Source: Bacteroidota bacterium (GTDB taxonomy: Bacteria; Bacteroidota; Ignavibacteria; Tepidaquicellales; Tepidaquicellaceae). Taken from it: DNA of 64,000 nucleotides. The translations under genes were made by a program, and so were the position numbers. The stretch covers positions 101,400 through 165,399 of the forward strand of contig JAFDZR010000014.1 in the NCBI GenBank assembly GCA_018266875.1. Reading direction: 5' to 3'. Below the pieces are notes generated by a model. The model ran no database searches. It worked only from the letters and a program-made list of their open reading frames with translations, and had not been told where the DNA came from. Position 1 is the stretch's first letter. The number at the start of each line of letters is the position of its first letter. Positions 1-10,387 of this stretch are shown in pieces.

Positions 1-32
1 ACGAATTCTTAACGGCAATAATTCACAGAAAG

Positions 33-70
33 AAAGCTGTACCAAAAAATATTGATACAGCTTTAAATTT
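33..70. terminator. Hairpin, probable terminator of the leftward gene at 122-1753
   Basis: A 9-bp perfect inverted repeat (AAAGCTGTA at 33-41, TACAGCTTT at 56-64) with a 14-base loop lies just past the stop of the minus-strand gene. On the minus strand it is followed by a short T-rich stretch, so an intrinsic terminator is likely but weak. Confidence 0.5.
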
Positions 71-121
71 AAAACCAATATAAAAATTTATTTCAGATTA
101 AGAAATTTTAATCTAAAAAAT

Positions 122-1753
122 TCAGGGAGTTGCAGCTCCGATAAAATTTAATGCATTATTATCGCAATAAGTCAGGTCCGCAATACCTACAATTCCATCA
201 CCGTTCAAATCAGTTCTGACATATCCTGTTACAAAATTGAAAGCGTCATTTTCAATTAAGGCGTAATCCTGAATATCAACTATATCATCCTGATTCACAT
301 CACCTGTAAAAGCAGCATATCCGCTGTTTGTACCGGAAATCAGAATACTGTTCATATCAAAAGTTTTCGAAGCCGCATCAGTAAAGTCATAGTAAGAGGG
401 ATTGGAATTAAGCTGTTCACATGCAGAATGACTGAAAACCCTGACGTGATTCCTGTGCTGAACTTCAAAATAGTAACAGGTATTTGAAACAGCATTAGGC
501 AAACTAAATATACCTTCACCTGCAGAATTCAGGACAGCTGATGAGATATCAACAACCGGATAAGGAGATACCTGAGTTCTTAGGATCAGCTTTGCAGTAT
601 CCGGGATCATATTATTCCCGTTAAAGAATCCTTCGAGATAAAATTTCATTACAAGTTTCTGAGACAAATCACCTGCAACGGCAAAATCAGAAAAAGTTGA
701 AAGTCCGGTAGCCTTGAGACTGTTCCCGGTGACAACTGTATTTAGACATTCCCAGGAGCCTGTATAATCAGCTCTCTTGACTATGTATACTTTATTGATA
801 TCTAAAAATGAAGTAAATGAAGAAAGATCAATTGAAACGTCATAAAGTGCATTTCCGGTTCTGTCATTTCCCGAATATGAAACAGTGTACCATTTATCCG
901 GAGCGATCTTATTCGGAGTAAAGACTGATCCGTCCTGAGTGGTAGCGGTAGTATTGGTTTTGATAGCCGGATTTGCAAATGAGGGGACGGGATCCTGATT
1001 CAAATGTTCAGATACTTTTAAAATCCCGCCACCCGGATTATCGTTCAGGATCTTTCCTTCGGTTTCGGATGGTGAAAGACCGATTGTATTAAAAGAAACA
1101 GTAAGTGCACCTGCCTGATAATTACCGGCAGACGTAACATTCTGAGCAGAATAAGTGTCAGCATTTTCCATTACAAAATTGTCTATATACAAATTGTTTC
1201 CGTATGCACAGACACCTCTCAGAGCAAAGAGCAGATAATTCTGACCTGCAAAAGCTCCGAGGTCAACTGTTTCATGTCTCCAGTGATTTACAGCCAGAGG
1301 TGTATACACTGTATTCTGTGACGGAACCGTTGCAAGAGAAGGTGACTGATTGTAAGATTTTCTGTAGGGAGCAGGCACATCCACGAAAGTATTTCCAAAA
1401 TCTGTGGATACCAGAAACTGGAGTGAATCATTTTGAGCATCGTATGAAGTATAAGCTACATAAAAATGAACAACCGGGTGAGAAAGAGAAGTAAAATCAA
1501 AAACCGGTGACACAATATATCCGTCAGGACCGGCGGCATAAGACCAAAAATTACAGATCAGAGCAGCATCATTCGGGACTCCAGCAGGATTTATAGTTGA
1601 AGTGCCAAGACTCCAGATTGGAACACTCTGAATAACATTCCATCCAACCGGATTATCTCCGTTTTCCACAAAGGGATATGTGTTTATCTGAGCTTTAACT
1701 GAAATACTGAACAGGATAAAGGTAAAAATTAAAATAAAGAATAATTTTTTCAT
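122..1753 (-). CDS. Secreted protein with jelly-roll-like N-terminal domain and dockerin-like C-terminal tail
   Basis: The 543-residue product starts with a signal peptide of about 22 residues ending in KAQ. Residues 25-200 resemble MAM/choice-of-anchor jelly-roll domains. From about residue 370 comes a module also present in the protein at 43933-45447: a beta-rich stretch with SPYPVVD and QHRNH, then a 60-residue tail (484-543) holding two calcium-loop motifs (DVNQDDIVD, DLNGDGIVG), each followed by an N-x-A-x-NF motif. It lacks the NYPNPFNP sorting domain of the other exported proteins here. The start is the ATG before the signal peptide; no Shine-Dalgarno sequence is seen. Export is well supported, function is unknown. 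Confidence 0.8.
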   Translation of the reverse strand: MKKLFFILIFTFILFSISVKAQINTYPFVENGDNPVGWNVIQSVPIWSLGTSTINPAGVPNDAALICNFWSYAAGPDGYIVSPVFDFTSLSHPVVHFYVAYTSYDAQNDSLQFLVSTDFGNTFVDVPAPYRKSYNQSPSLATVPSQNTVYTPLAVNHWRHETVDLGAFAGQNYLLFALRGVCAYGNNLYIDNFVMENADTYSAQNVTSAGNYQAGALTVSFNTIGLSPSETEGKILNDNPGGGILKVSEHLNQDPVPSFANPAIKTNTTATTQDGSVFTPNKIAPDKWYTVSYSGNDRTGNALYDVSIDLSSFTSFLDINKVYIVKRADYTGSWECLNTVVTGNSLKATGLSTFSDFAVAGDLSQKLVMKFYLEGFFNGNNMIPDTAKLILRTQVSPYPVVDISSAVLNSAGEGIFSLPNAVSNTCYYFEVQHRNHVRVFSHSACEQLNSNPSYYDFTDAASKTFDMNSILISGTNSGYAAFTGDVNQDDIVDIQDYALIENDAFNFVTGYVRTDLNGDGIVGIADLTYCDNNALNFIGAATP

Positions 1754-2088
1754 GTTTTATTTTTTAATTTTATAAATTTTCAAATATTAAATATTTAACA
1801 TTTTCAAAAAACCATAGCTTATATTCTGTTCCTTTAATATTGTTGTTGATTTATTCTGTTACTGTGTAAAAATTCAGAAGGAAAAAGAGGGCAAAATGTT
1901 TCAGTAATTTCAATCTAATTTAATCGGCTAAATTAATTTGATACAAAGATAGAAATTAATTTTTTAATTTCCAATATATTTTAATAACAGATAAGGGAAT
2001 TACTTAAAGTAATAAATTAAATGAATAATCCACCTTTGGGAAAATTATTTTATTAAAACAGAACTAAAGTACAATTCAATATTAAACA

Positions 2089-2122
2089 AAAAACCCGGAA
2101 ACTTTTGGTTTACCGGGTTTTA
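2089..2122 (-). terminator. Intrinsic terminator of the gene at 2146-3603
   Basis: AAACCCGG and CCGGGTTT arms form a stem, extended by AAAC/GTTT around a one-base bulge. On the minus strand it is followed by a T-rich run (TTTTTTGTTT). The rest of the 392-bp gap at 1754-2145 is very AT-rich and shows no ORF or other structure. Confidence 0.85.
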
Positions 2123-2145
2123 AGATTAAAAGAATTATTATCAGA

Positions 2146-3603
2146 TCATTTTATAAGAAGCATTTTTCTGCTTTGAGTGAAACTATTTCCGGCAGTGAGA
2201 TTATAGAAATAAACACCGCTTGGAAGATTGTTGCCCACAGCATCCTTACCATTCCATCTTATATTATAATTACCTGAAAGCTGTTTAGTATTAACGAGTG
2301 TGGCAATTTCCTTTCCACCCGCATCAAAAATAACCAGTTTAACATTAGTGTTTTCAGGAATGGAATATTTTATTGAAGTTTCCGGATTAAACGGATTGGG
2401 ATAATTCTGTTCAAGTCTGAATTCAGATGGATTACTGATATTATTATTACCTACTCCAACAAGATCGCTTTTATTGAACCGATAAATAATCCCGTTGACT
2501 CCGCAGACATAGAATTCATTATTCTGATCAGAGCCGAAAGACTGTATACTGGTCGGAGCGGACAATAGAAGGGCATCCTCTGTAATGGTTCCGTTTTCAT
2601 ATTTTAATTTCCATATCTTACCGCTGCAGTAATCTCCGTAAATATATCTGCCGTTGAGTTCAGGTCTTCTTATTCCTCTGTAGACATAACCTCCGGTAAT
2701 TGAACAATCAGAACCTGCATTTGCATAAACCTTGATCGGGAAAGTATATTCGGAAGCGGCTCCGCAGCCGGCAGTATTATAAGGAGCGTTTCCTTCATAA
2801 CATCTCCATCCGTAATTTTTACCAACTTCAAGAATGTCAATTTCTTCCCACGCGTCCTGACCGACATCTCCGCACCATATCATACCGGTAACAGGATCAA
2901 CACTCATTCTCCATGGATTTCTCATGCCGACTGTAAAGATCTCAGGTCTTCCGCCTCCCATGGCATACGGATTTGTCGGAGGAATACCGTAATTCGTAAC
3001 AGCTGTCGCAGTATCAACATTGATCCTGAGCACTTTGCCGAGCAGTTCATTCAGATTCTGAGCTCTGTTACCCGGATCACCACCGCTGCCACCGTCACCC
3101 ATGCCGATATACAGATAGCCGTCGAGACCAAAAAACAGCATTCCGCAGTTATGATTTGAATACGGCTGGGGGATAGTAAGAAGAATCTGCTGGCTTAAAG
3201 AGTCAGCTTTATTGGGATTATTGGAACTTACATTGAATCTTGAAACCACGGTAGCACCGTCACCTGCTCTGGTATAATTGACATAAAAATATCCGTTTGA
3301 TGCATAATTCGGATGGAAAGCTAGTCCCAGCAGACCTCTTTCACTTCCGGTGATAATAAGATTAGTTGCATTAAGGAAAGTTCTGTAATCACTTGTAAGC
3401 GAGTCATTGGGCAGAACTTTAATCAGTCCGTTTTTTTCGACAACAAAAACCCTGTTGGTTCCGTCATTTGAATGAGTCAGATATAATGGACTGCTGAAAG
3501 AACAGTTTGGGAAGGCATTCTGCAGTGCAAGTGTCTGAGAATATGAAATTTCCGTAAAGGCTGAAGCAAATAATAAAATAAGAACTATTATTTTTGAAAA
3601 CAT
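2146..3603 (-). CDS. PQQ-dependent sugar dehydrogenase-like (GSDH family) protein with T9SS sorting domain
   Basis: This 485-residue exported protein has a signal peptide (about 1-22), then a six-bladed glucose/sorbosone dehydrogenase propeller (about 35-375). Family motifs include RGLLGLAFHPNY, DGYLYIGMGDGG, GMRNPWR and GDVGQDAWEEID. Residues 395-485 form a type A T9SS sorting domain with NYPNPFNP and end in KMLLIK, so the protein should be exported and attached to or released from the cell surface. The family oxidises sugars with PQQ, but several secreted relatives have no proven activity, so the substrate is open. The start is supported by an AGGAG-like ribosome site a few bases upstream. 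Confidence 0.88.
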   Translation of the reverse strand: MFSKIIVLILLFASAFTEISYSQTLALQNAFPNCSFSSPLYLTHSNDGTNRVFVVEKNGLIKVLPNDSLTSDYRTFLNATNLIITGSERGLLGLAFHPNYASNGYFYVNYTRAGDGATVVSRFNVSSNNPNKADSLSQQILLTIPQPYSNHNCGMLFFGLDGYLYIGMGDGGSGGDPGNRAQNLNELLGKVLRINVDTATAVTNYGIPPTNPYAMGGGRPEIFTVGMRNPWRMSVDPVTGMIWCGDVGQDAWEEIDILEVGKNYGWRCYEGNAPYNTAGCGAASEYTFPIKVYANAGSDCSITGGYVYRGIRRPELNGRYIYGDYCSGKIWKLKYENGTITEDALLLSAPTSIQSFGSDQNNEFYVCGVNGIIYRFNKSDLVGVGNNNISNPSEFRLEQNYPNPFNPETSIKYSIPENTNVKLVIFDAGGKEIATLVNTKQLSGNYNIRWNGKDAVGNNLPSGVYFYNLTAGNSFTQSRKMLLIK

Positions 3604-4139
3604 TTTTTTCTCCTGTTTTTTTTAAAGCTCTGAACCAATCCTAAGCGGATAAAATTTCAGTGCTTGAGTTATAGAAGTAATTTATTCTTCAAAATATTCA
3701 ATTGCTTATTAATAAAACAGTGATATATGGATTCACAGTTGAAGTGGAAATCTGGAACAGGAAAAGTATGAGGTTGATTTTTTCAAGAAGGCGGGAGAAA
3801 AACTTTTTAAACGTATTTCACGGATAGAGATTAATAAAAAGCCGGCACAGATTTTTTTGCAATAGTTGAATTCACTATTTTACCGTATCCGGATTTATAT
3901 TCTGTAATCTGATCCCGGATATTTTTTTACATTCGGATTTCCAGAATAATTATCCTCCGGCGCTGAATTATTTACATTAGTATCGGGTAAACCTTTTAAT
4001 CGGATTGGCAAGAACTTAATGCTTTTATTCTTCCTCTTACTAATTTTAAATTAATTTCAAATGTATTTTAAAAAAACTATTAATTTAAGTATGCATTTTT
4101 TATATTGAAAATTATCAAAACTACAAGGAGATTTATATA
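3604..4139 (+). promoter_or_regulatory. Divergent control region upstream of the peptide importer
   Basis: This 536-bp gap separates the sugar dehydrogenase (minus) and the ABC importer (plus). It contains a near-palindrome centred on TGAATTCA (3861-3879), a terminator-like hairpin (3886-3928) and, just before the importer, a Shine-Dalgarno AAGGAG at 4125-4130, nine bases before the ATG. No ORF with coding character was seen. The promoters themselves could not be placed with confidence. Confidence 0.5.
3886..3928 (+). terminator. Orphan terminator-like hairpin in the importer leader
   Basis: Perfect 7-bp arms TATCCGG (3886-3892) and CCGGATA (3915-3921) are followed directly by seven Ts on the plus strand. 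No plus-strand gene precedes it, so it could end a small transcript or attenuate the importer mRNA. Confidence 0.45.
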
Positions 4140-6101
4140 ATGCTCAAAAACAAAATTGTCTCATCTGCTTTTTTATTAATTATTTCTGTTTTTTTATTTT
4201 CCTGTGGAAATAACAATTCAAAAAAATCCTCATCCACCGGAATGAATACCAAACCTATCTCCATTAAAAAATTTGATACTCCGCCCGGTGCCGATCCCTC
4301 TGTATCTGCTGAACTCGGCGGCGCAGGATTTACCGGTGAAGGATGGACTACTAATGCGGATTACAATACTCTCGGAGACCCTAAAGCAGTTAAAGGCGGT
4401 CAGATTATATGGTCAATTCCGGATTTTCCCGCTACTCTACGCCTGTTAGGGAAAGATGAAAATTCCTATTATACAAGAATGGCTCAGACATTAATGTATG
4501 AATCCTTACTGGACTCAGATCCGGTTAATGAAGAATATACTCCAAGATTAGCCACTCACTGGCAGATTTCCGAAGACAAGAAATCTTTCAGATTCAGAAT
4601 TAATCCGGATGCAAGATGGGCTGACGGTAAGCCTGTTGTGGCTGATGACTACATTGCAACCTTTAAGCTCCTTCTGGATCCGGGTCTCTTAACCGGAGGT
4701 GATGAATATTACAGGGATAATTTTGAAATGCCTGTTGCAGAAAGTAAATATATTGTTTCTATTAAAGCAAAAAAAGTCGGCTGGCTCTATTTTGCAAGTG
4801 CTGCCGGTATCAGACTTTTACCTGCTCATATTATAGGAGGAATCTCCGGTAAGGATTATCTTGATAAATATAATTATGACTGTGTTCCCGGAACCGGTCC
4901 TTATTATATTCAGAAAGATGACATTGATAAAGGAAGGTCCATTACACTCAGAAGAAGAAGTGATTACTGGGGAGCAAAAGAAAAATTTGCCCTGGGATTG
5001 TTTAACTTTGATGTTATCAGAACTGATGTTGTTTCAGATGAAACTCTTACCTTTGAAAAATTCAAAAAAGGTGAAATTGATGTATACAGCGTTAACCGAG
5101 CTCAATGGTGGGCTGAAAAAACTGATTTTGATGAAGTCAAAAGAGGCGTCATTCAGAAAAGAAAGATCTTTAATCAGAATCCCGGCGGACTTTCGGGAAT
5201 TGTCATGAACATGAGAAAACCTCCTTTCGATGACATAAAAGTACGTAAAGCATTTGCCATGCTTTATGACAGAAAGACTTTTAATGAAAAGTTATTTTTT
5301 AATTCATACACACCCATTAAATCGCATTATTCGGGAACAGTTTATGAAAACCCGAGAAACCCCATGGTAAATTATAATCTTGACAGCGCTATTCTTCTTC
5401 TTGAAGAAGCAGGCTGGAAAGAAAAGAATCAGGATGGTTACAGAATGAAGAACGGAAAAGTCTTTGAAGTTGAAATGACCTTTACTCAGCCGAGTCAGGA
5501 AAGATACTTCACGATCTTTCAGGAAGATCTGAAAAAAGCCGGCGTCAAACTGAATCTGAAACAGGTTGACGGAACTACTTCTTTTAAGATCGGCAACGAA
5601 AGAAGTTTCTCTCTTATTCCTGCAAACTGGGGAGGACAGAATCCTCCTAATCTTGAATTTAATGTAACTTCCAAAACTGCCGATGATCCTAACAGCACCA
5701 ACTGGGCCGGTCAAAAAAGCAAAAGAATTGACGAACTCGCAGATCTGTATGCCACTACTTTTGACAAAAAAGAAAGAATAAAACAGGTAAGGGAAGTTGA
5801 CAGTATTCTTGTTTCTATGCAGCCCTACATTTATGGTTGGTATGCGGATTATCAGAGAATTCTCTTTCACAATAAATTCGGATATCCAAAATGGTATCTG
5901 TCCAGATTTGACGACTACTACGGCGGAAAGGAACTGGGCATTTTTGCAATTTGGTGGCTCGATCCTGAAAAATACGCACAGTATGAAGAAGCTCTGAAAG
6001 ATAAAGGGAAAATGCTGAATGTTGGCGATGTTGATGAGAAATTCTGGATTGACGTAAAGAATAAAGAAGAACAGGGTGAAATAGTCAAGATCAATAAATA
6101 A
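4140..6101 (+). CDS. Peptide ABC importer, family 5 solute-binding lipoprotein (YejA-like)
   Basis: The 653-residue product has a lipoprotein signal peptide with Cys at residue 22, followed by a Ser/Asn/Lys-rich linker. The rest matches the OppA/DppA/YejA class: ARWADGKPVVADDYIATF is the family signature region, and the stretch GGQIIWSIPDFPATLRLL resembles the YejA group. Its role would be to bind peptides outside the inner membrane and hand them to the permeases encoded immediately downstream. It is first in a five-gene plus-strand operon with an 8-bp gap to the permease gene. A clear Shine-Dalgarno AAGGAG precedes it. The peptide specificity cannot be read from sequence. Confidence 0.92.
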   Translation: MLKNKIVSSAFLLIISVFLFSCGNNNSKKSSSTGMNTKPISIKKFDTPPGADPSVSAELGGAGFTGEGWTTNADYNTLGDPKAVKGGQIIWSIPDFPATLRLLGKDENSYYTRMAQTLMYESLLDSDPVNEEYTPRLATHWQISEDKKSFRFRINPDARWADGKPVVADDYIATFKLLLDPGLLTGGDEYYRDNFEMPVAESKYIVSIKAKKVGWLYFASAAGIRLLPAHIIGGISGKDYLDKYNYDCVPGTGPYYIQKDDIDKGRSITLRRRSDYWGAKEKFALGLFNFDVIRTDVVSDETLTFEKFKKGEIDVYSVNRAQWWAEKTDFDEVKRGVIQKRKIFNQNPGGLSGIVMNMRKPPFDDIKVRKAFAMLYDRKTFNEKLFFNSYTPIKSHYSGTVYENPRNPMVNYNLDSAILLLEEAGWKEKNQDGYRMKNGKVFEVEMTFTQPSQERYFTIFQEDLKKAGVKLNLKQVDGTTSFKIGNERSFSLIPANWGGQNPPNLEFNVTSKTADDPNSTNWAGQKSKRIDELADLYATTFDKKERIKQVREVDSILVSMQPYIYGWYADYQRILFHNKFGYPKWYLSRFDDYYGGKELGIFAIWWLDPEKYAQYEEALKDKGKMLNVGDVDEKFWIDVKNKEEQGEIVKINK

Positions 6102-6109
6102 ATTATACG

Positions 6110-7141
6110 ATGACAACTTATTTCATCAGAAGATTTCTTCTTATCATTCCGACCTTTCTTGGAATAACCCTTGTTACTTTTCTGATTCTTCAGATTGTTC
6201 CCGGCGGACCTCTTGAAATGGAAATCATGAAGATCCGCATGGGAGGTTCAAAAGGAGTAAGTGAATCCGGAAGCACCACCGGTACTTCTCAGAATATTCC
6301 ACAGTCAGCAATTGAAGAACTTCAGAAATTTTACGGTTTCGATAAACCTATTTATGAAAGATATGTTCTATGGCTCGGCAATCTTGTGAAACTGGATCTC
6401 GGTAAATCGTATGTTTATTCCGAACCTGTAATGGATGTTATCACTTCCCGGTTTCCGATTTCAATTTATTTCGGTCTGATAGGATTCATATTGACTTACA
6501 TTGTCTGTATTCCGCTGGGGGTATATAAGGCTGTCAAAAACGGATCCAAGTTTGACTTTATCACTTCGGCTATTGTATTTATCGGTTATGCAATCCCGGG
6601 ATTTGCTTTCGGCGCACTGATGCTTGTTCTGTTCGGCGGAGGAAGTTTCTGGGATGTATTCCCTCTCGGCGGATTCAGGTCCTCTGATTTTGAAACACTT
6701 GATTTTACCGGCAAGATACTTGATCAGCTGCATCACACTATACTTCCGGTTACAAGTTATATGATAGGGAGTTTTGCAACTCTTACCATACTTACTAAAA
6801 ATTCTGTTATTGAAAGTCTGAGTCAGGACTATATCAGAACAGCTTTCTCAAAAGGACTCACCGAGAGAAGAGTAATTTTCGGGCATGCATTAAGAAATTC
6901 CCTTATCCCGATCTCAACCGGTCTCGGTCATGCGATCTCTTTGGTTTTAGCGGGAAGTATTCTTATTGAAAAAGTTTTCAATATTAACGGTATCGGTCTG
7001 CTAAGTTATGATTCGATAATCCAGAGAGATTATCCTGTGGTAATGGGAATTCTTGTGATCTCCACTCTGCTTCTGCTGGTCGGGAATATTATTTCCGATA
7101 TGCTGTATGCCATTGTGGATCCGAGGATCAGGTTTAAATAA
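6110..7141 (+). CDS. yejB: Peptide ABC importer permease, YejB type
   Basis: The 343-residue protein starts with FIRRFLLIIPTFLGITLVTF, the typical first membrane helix of OppB/DppB/YejB permeases, and has PGGP soon after. The long periplasmic loop before helix 2 with GFDKPIYERY is shared with YejB. Helices follow, then the EAA-type coupling loop around residues 240-270 (SKGLTERRVIFGHALRNSLIPI), which contacts the ATPase. It ends with DMLYAIVDPRIRF, the normal family end. It forms the membrane channel with the next gene. Length agrees with the family. Confidence 0.93.
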   Translation: MTTYFIRRFLLIIPTFLGITLVTFLILQIVPGGPLEMEIMKIRMGGSKGVSESGSTTGTSQNIPQSAIEELQKFYGFDKPIYERYVLWLGNLVKLDLGKSYVYSEPVMDVITSRFPISIYFGLIGFILTYIVCIPLGVYKAVKNGSKFDFITSAIVFIGYAIPGFAFGALMLVLFGGGSFWDVFPLGGFRSSDFETLDFTGKILDQLHHTILPVTSYMIGSFATLTILTKNSVIESLSQDYIRTAFSKGLTERRVIFGHALRNSLIPISTGLGHAISLVLAGSILIEKVFNINGIGLLSYDSIIQRDYPVVMGILVISTLLLLVGNIISDMLYAIVDPRIRFK

Positions 7142-7192
7142 TATTTTCCATAAAGATTTTTTTGCATCACTAATTTGCTGTAATTTATTTTA

Positions 7193-8254
7193 ATGTCTGA
7201 AGATAAAACAAAAAAACAGGTTTCCACTTCCATTCTGAAAAAAAGATGGAAAAAATTCAAAACCCTGAAAAGAGGATATTATTCTTTTGTTGTTATTACG
7301 ATTCTCTATGCAGTATCATTTATTCTCCCGGTCTTTATAGGAAAGGATGCTCTAATGGTGAAGTATAACGATAATTATTACTTTCCTATTTTCAAATATC
7401 ATTCAGCTGAATCACTTGGACAGGATCTGCAGGGTGAGGCAAATTACAGATTTCTCAGCAAACAGTATAAGCAGGAAGACAAAGGTAACTGGGTTATTCT
7501 TCCAATATATCCATTCAGTCCGAATGAAAATCTTCTCAGCGAACTCGAAGGTAATCCTCCTCACACTCCTTCGGCTCAGCACTGGGCAGGGACCGATGAC
7601 AGAGGGAGAGACGTTTTTGCAAGACTGGCTTACGGATTTAATATTGGTCTTTCCTTTGCGCTTGTTGTGACTCTGTTAACGTACATTATAGGTATTGCCA
7701 TAGGAGCAATGCTTGGATTTTATGGCGGTAAAGTTGACATGTTCGGTTTAAGGATAATAGAGATTTGGAGTACAATTCCTTTCTTTTATCTGATCATAAT
7801 TATCAGTTCTATTCTTCAGCCGAATTTCCTTCTTCTTACTTTTATTCTTACCATTATCGGCTGGATTAGCATTACATATTATATGCGGGGTGAATTTTAC
7901 AGGGAAAAATCCAGGGATTACGTTTCAGCCGCTGTTTCAATGGGAGCTAAAAACAGAAAAATTATTTTCAGTCACATACTTCCAAACTCCCTGACACCCG
8001 TTATTTCCTTTGCGCCATTTGCAATTGTAGCAAATATATTTTCGCTTGTATCACTCGATTTTCTCGGATTCGGTCTTCCGCCTCCGACACCAAGCTGGGG
8101 ACAGCTAATGCAGCAGGGCGTTGTCAATATAGAATACTGGTGGCTTATAACCACTCCCCTGCTGGCAATGTTTCTTACTCTTCTTTCAATTGTTTTTATT
8201 GGAGAAGCGATCAGGGAAGCGTTTGATCCGAAAGTTTATTCAAGAATGAGATAA
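7193..8254 (+). CDS. yejE: Peptide ABC importer permease, YejE type
   Basis: The 353-residue protein is the second permease. It carries the long extracytoplasmic insertion characteristic of YejE, with NYRFLSKQYKQE, GNWVILPIYPFSPNEN and HWAGTDDRGRDVFARL between helix 1 and helix 2. The C-terminal half has the BPD_transp_1 helices, the EAA loop (AVSMGAKNRKIIFSHILPN) and the conserved DFLGFGLPPPTPSWGQLM stretch. The last residues include EAFDPK, as in DppC/OppC. It pairs with the YejB-type permease 51 bp upstream. This insertion is the best evidence that the operon is YejABEF-like and not a generic Opp system. Confidence 0.93.
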   Translation: MSEDKTKKQVSTSILKKRWKKFKTLKRGYYSFVVITILYAVSFILPVFIGKDALMVKYNDNYYFPIFKYHSAESLGQDLQGEANYRFLSKQYKQEDKGNWVILPIYPFSPNENLLSELEGNPPHTPSAQHWAGTDDRGRDVFARLAYGFNIGLSFALVVTLLTYIIGIAIGAMLGFYGGKVDMFGLRIIEIWSTIPFFYLIIIISSILQPNFLLLTFILTIIGWISITYYMRGEFYREKSRDYVSAAVSMGAKNRKIIFSHILPNSLTPVISFAPFAIVANIFSLVSLDFLGFGLPPPTPSWGQLMQQGVVNIEYWWLITTPLLAMFLTLLSIVFIGEAIREAFDPKVYSRMR

Positions 8255-8262
8255 TTTTTTTA

Positions 8263-9330
8263 ATGCAGAAAAAACTTGTTGAAATAAAAAATCTTAAGAC
8301 TTATTTCTTTGTAGAAGATACAGAAAAACAGAAAACTCTTCACAAAGAAATAAATGACCCTGTTCTTCTTGAATTATATAAGACAGATAAATATCTTAAG
8401 AATAAAGTGCCGGCAAAAGCCGTCGATGATGTAAGCTTCAATATCTATGAAGGTGAAGTTCTCGGGATCGTGGGTGAATCCGGTTCCGGAAAATCAGTAA
8501 CAGCTTATTCCATCACACGGCTGGTTCCCGATCCTCCGGGAAAGATTGTCAGCGGCGAAGTTTACTTTAAAGGCAAAGATCTTTTGAAGATCTCTTTTGA
8601 GGAAATGAAGAATTACCGCGGAAATGAAATATCTATGATTTTCCAGGAGCCGATGACTTCTCTCAATCCGGTTATGAAGATCGGTGATCAGATACTGGAA
8701 GCCATTCTTAATCACGAAGAGATCTCAAAAGAAGATGCCGTTAAAAAAGCCATAGAAATGCTTAAACTCGTAGGCATCCCTTCGCCGGAAAACAGGCTGA
8801 AGGACTATCCGCATCAGTTCAGCGGCGGTATGAGACAAAGAGTGATGATTGCAATGGCACTTGCCTGTCATCCTTCACTTCTTATTGCAGATGAACCGAC
8901 TACAGCTCTTGATGTGACTATTCAGGCGCAGATACTTGAACTTATGATCCGTCTGAAAAAGGAAAGAGAGGAATCCGCAATACTTCTTATTACACATAAT
9001 CTTGGAGTTGTAGCTGAAACATGCGACAGAGTGATTGTTATGTACGGAGGAAAGATACAGGAAATTTCAGATGTTGACCCGCTTTTTGAAAAACCGCTTC
9101 ATCCCTATACTGTTGGTCTTCTGTCTTCGCTTCCTGATCCTGATGCTCCAAAAGAAATTCTAAAAGCGATCCCGGGAAATATTCCGCATATACTTGAATT
9201 ACCGAAAGGGTGTAAGTTCTCAACAAGATGCACAAAAGTATTCGAAAAATGTTACGAGATCGAACCGGAGCTTATTGAAGTGGAAAGCAAGAGATTTGTA
9301 AGATGTCATTTGTATGAAAATGAGAAATGA
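8263..9330 (+). CDS. Peptide ABC importer ATPase, OppD type
   Basis: The 355-residue protein has all ABC ATPase motifs: Walker [10 protein letters not shown]-loop [10 protein letters not shown], signature FSGGMRQR, Walker B LLIADEPT and the switch His in LLITHNLG. The C-terminal oligopeptide-transporter extension has the Cys-rich CKFSTRC...C...C pattern that often binds an iron-sulfur cluster in this family. There is an unusual 40-residue insertion between the first strand ([11 protein letters not shown]) and the AVDDVSF segment (about residues 15-52), rich in charged residues. It starts 8 bp after the YejE-type permease and energises transport with the next ATPase. Confidence 0.92.
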   Translation: MQKKLVEIKNLKTYFFVEDTEKQKTLHKEINDPVLLELYKTDKYLKNKVPAKAVDDVSFNIYEGEVLGIVGESGSGKSVTAYSITRLVPDPPGKIVSGEVYFKGKDLLKISFEEMKNYRGNEISMIFQEPMTSLNPVMKIGDQILEAILNHEEISKEDAVKKAIEMLKLVGIPSPENRLKDYPHQFSGGMRQRVMIAMALACHPSLLIADEPTTALDVTIQAQILELMIRLKKEREESAILLITHNLGVVAETCDRVIVMYGGKIQEISDVDPLFEKPLHPYTVGLLSSLPDPDAPKEILKAIPGNIPHILELPKGCKFSTRCTKVFEKCYEIEPELIEVESKRFVRCHLYENEK

Positions 9331-9366
9331 TTTTTAATTTTAATAATAATTTTTACAGTCAGATAA

Positions 9367-10374
9367 TTGAAACCTGAAAACATTTTAGAAATAAAAGATC
9401 TCAAAGTTAAATTTCCCGTTACGGGAGGATTATTTCTCAGGAAAATTGCCGAGGTCAAAGCTGTGGACGGTGTGAGCCTTGAGATACGAAAAGGCGAGAC
9501 TTTGGGACTCGTTGGAGAATCCGGCTGCGGCAAATCTACAATCGGAAAAGCTGTTATTAATATTCTCAGATTCTCATCTCCGGATGTGGATATTCAGGGC
9601 GAAGTCTGGCTCAGAACTGAAGACGGGGAAATTGAGCTAAACAAACTTTCCCGGAATGAAATGAGAAAATACCGCGGACATATTCAGATGATATTTCAGG
9701 ATCCTTACTCTTCACTTAACGCAAGAATGTCTGTCGGACAGATTATAGAAGAACCGCTCCTTTATCATACTAAAATGAATAAAAAGGAAAGAGAAGAAAG
9801 GGTTGCCTGGCTTCTCGAGAAAGTCGGACTGCAGGCTGAACAGTCTAAAAGATATCCGCACGAATTTTCAGGCGGACAGAGGCAAAGGATCGGAATTGCA
9901 AGAGCATTATCCACCAATCCTAAAATTATTATAGCTGACGAACCCGTTTCAGCTCTTGATGTTTCTATTCAGGCGCAGGTTATTAATCTGCTTCAGGAAC
10001 TTCAGGAAGAATTCGACCTTACCTTACTATTCATTGCACATGATCTTTCTGTGGTTGAACATATCAGCTCAAGAATTGCTGTAATGTATCTTGGGAATAT
10101 ATGTGAGCTTGGAGACGGATACAGGATTTATCATCATCCTGTTCACCCTTACAGTAAAGCGCTGCTTTCTGCAGTTCCTCTGCCTAATCCAAAATTCAAA
10201 GATAAGGAAAGAATAATTCTTACCGGAGATGTTCCAACACCCATGAATAAACCCAGCGGCTGCGGATTCAGGACCCGGTGTCCGATAGCAAAGCCCGAAT
10301 GCGCTGAATTCATACCGGTGCTCGAAGAGAAGGAAGCTGGACATTTTGCCGCGTGTCCGTATGTCTCAGCCTGA
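9367..10374 (+). CDS. Peptide ABC importer ATPase, OppF type
   Basis: The 335-residue second ATPase has Walker [11 protein letters not shown]-loop FQDPYSSLN, signature FSGGQRQR, Walker [13 protein letters not shown] and switch His in FIAHDLS. The C-terminal oligo_HPY extension keeps its Cys-containing GCGFRTRCP motif. In enterobacteria the YejF ATPase is one fused polypeptide; here the two halves are separate genes. The start is a TTG at 9367, chosen because it gives the normal N-terminus ([14 protein letters not shown]) and no ATG or GTG fits. It is the last gene of the operon; queF is convergent 13 bp downstream. Confidence 0.92.
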   Translation: MKPENILEIKDLKVKFPVTGGLFLRKIAEVKAVDGVSLEIRKGETLGLVGESGCGKSTIGKAVINILRFSSPDVDIQGEVWLRTEDGEIELNKLSRNEMRKYRGHIQMIFQDPYSSLNARMSVGQIIEEPLLYHTKMNKKEREERVAWLLEKVGLQAEQSKRYPHEFSGGQRQRIGIARALSTNPKIIIADEPVSALDVSIQAQVINLLQELQEEFDLTLLFIAHDLSVVEHISSRIAVMYLGNICELGDGYRIYHHPVHPYSKALLSAVPLPNPKFKDKERIILTGDVPTPMNKPSGCGFRTRCPIAKPECAEFIPVLEEKEAGHFAACPYVSA

Positions 10375-10387
10375 GATGATCTAAATA

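Noticed and set aside
5304-6116. 270-residue open frame antisense to the solute-binding protein gene
   Set aside because: It is the reverse of a well-supported gene, its sequence is Phe/Ile-rich with no family motif, and its length is typical of shadow frames.
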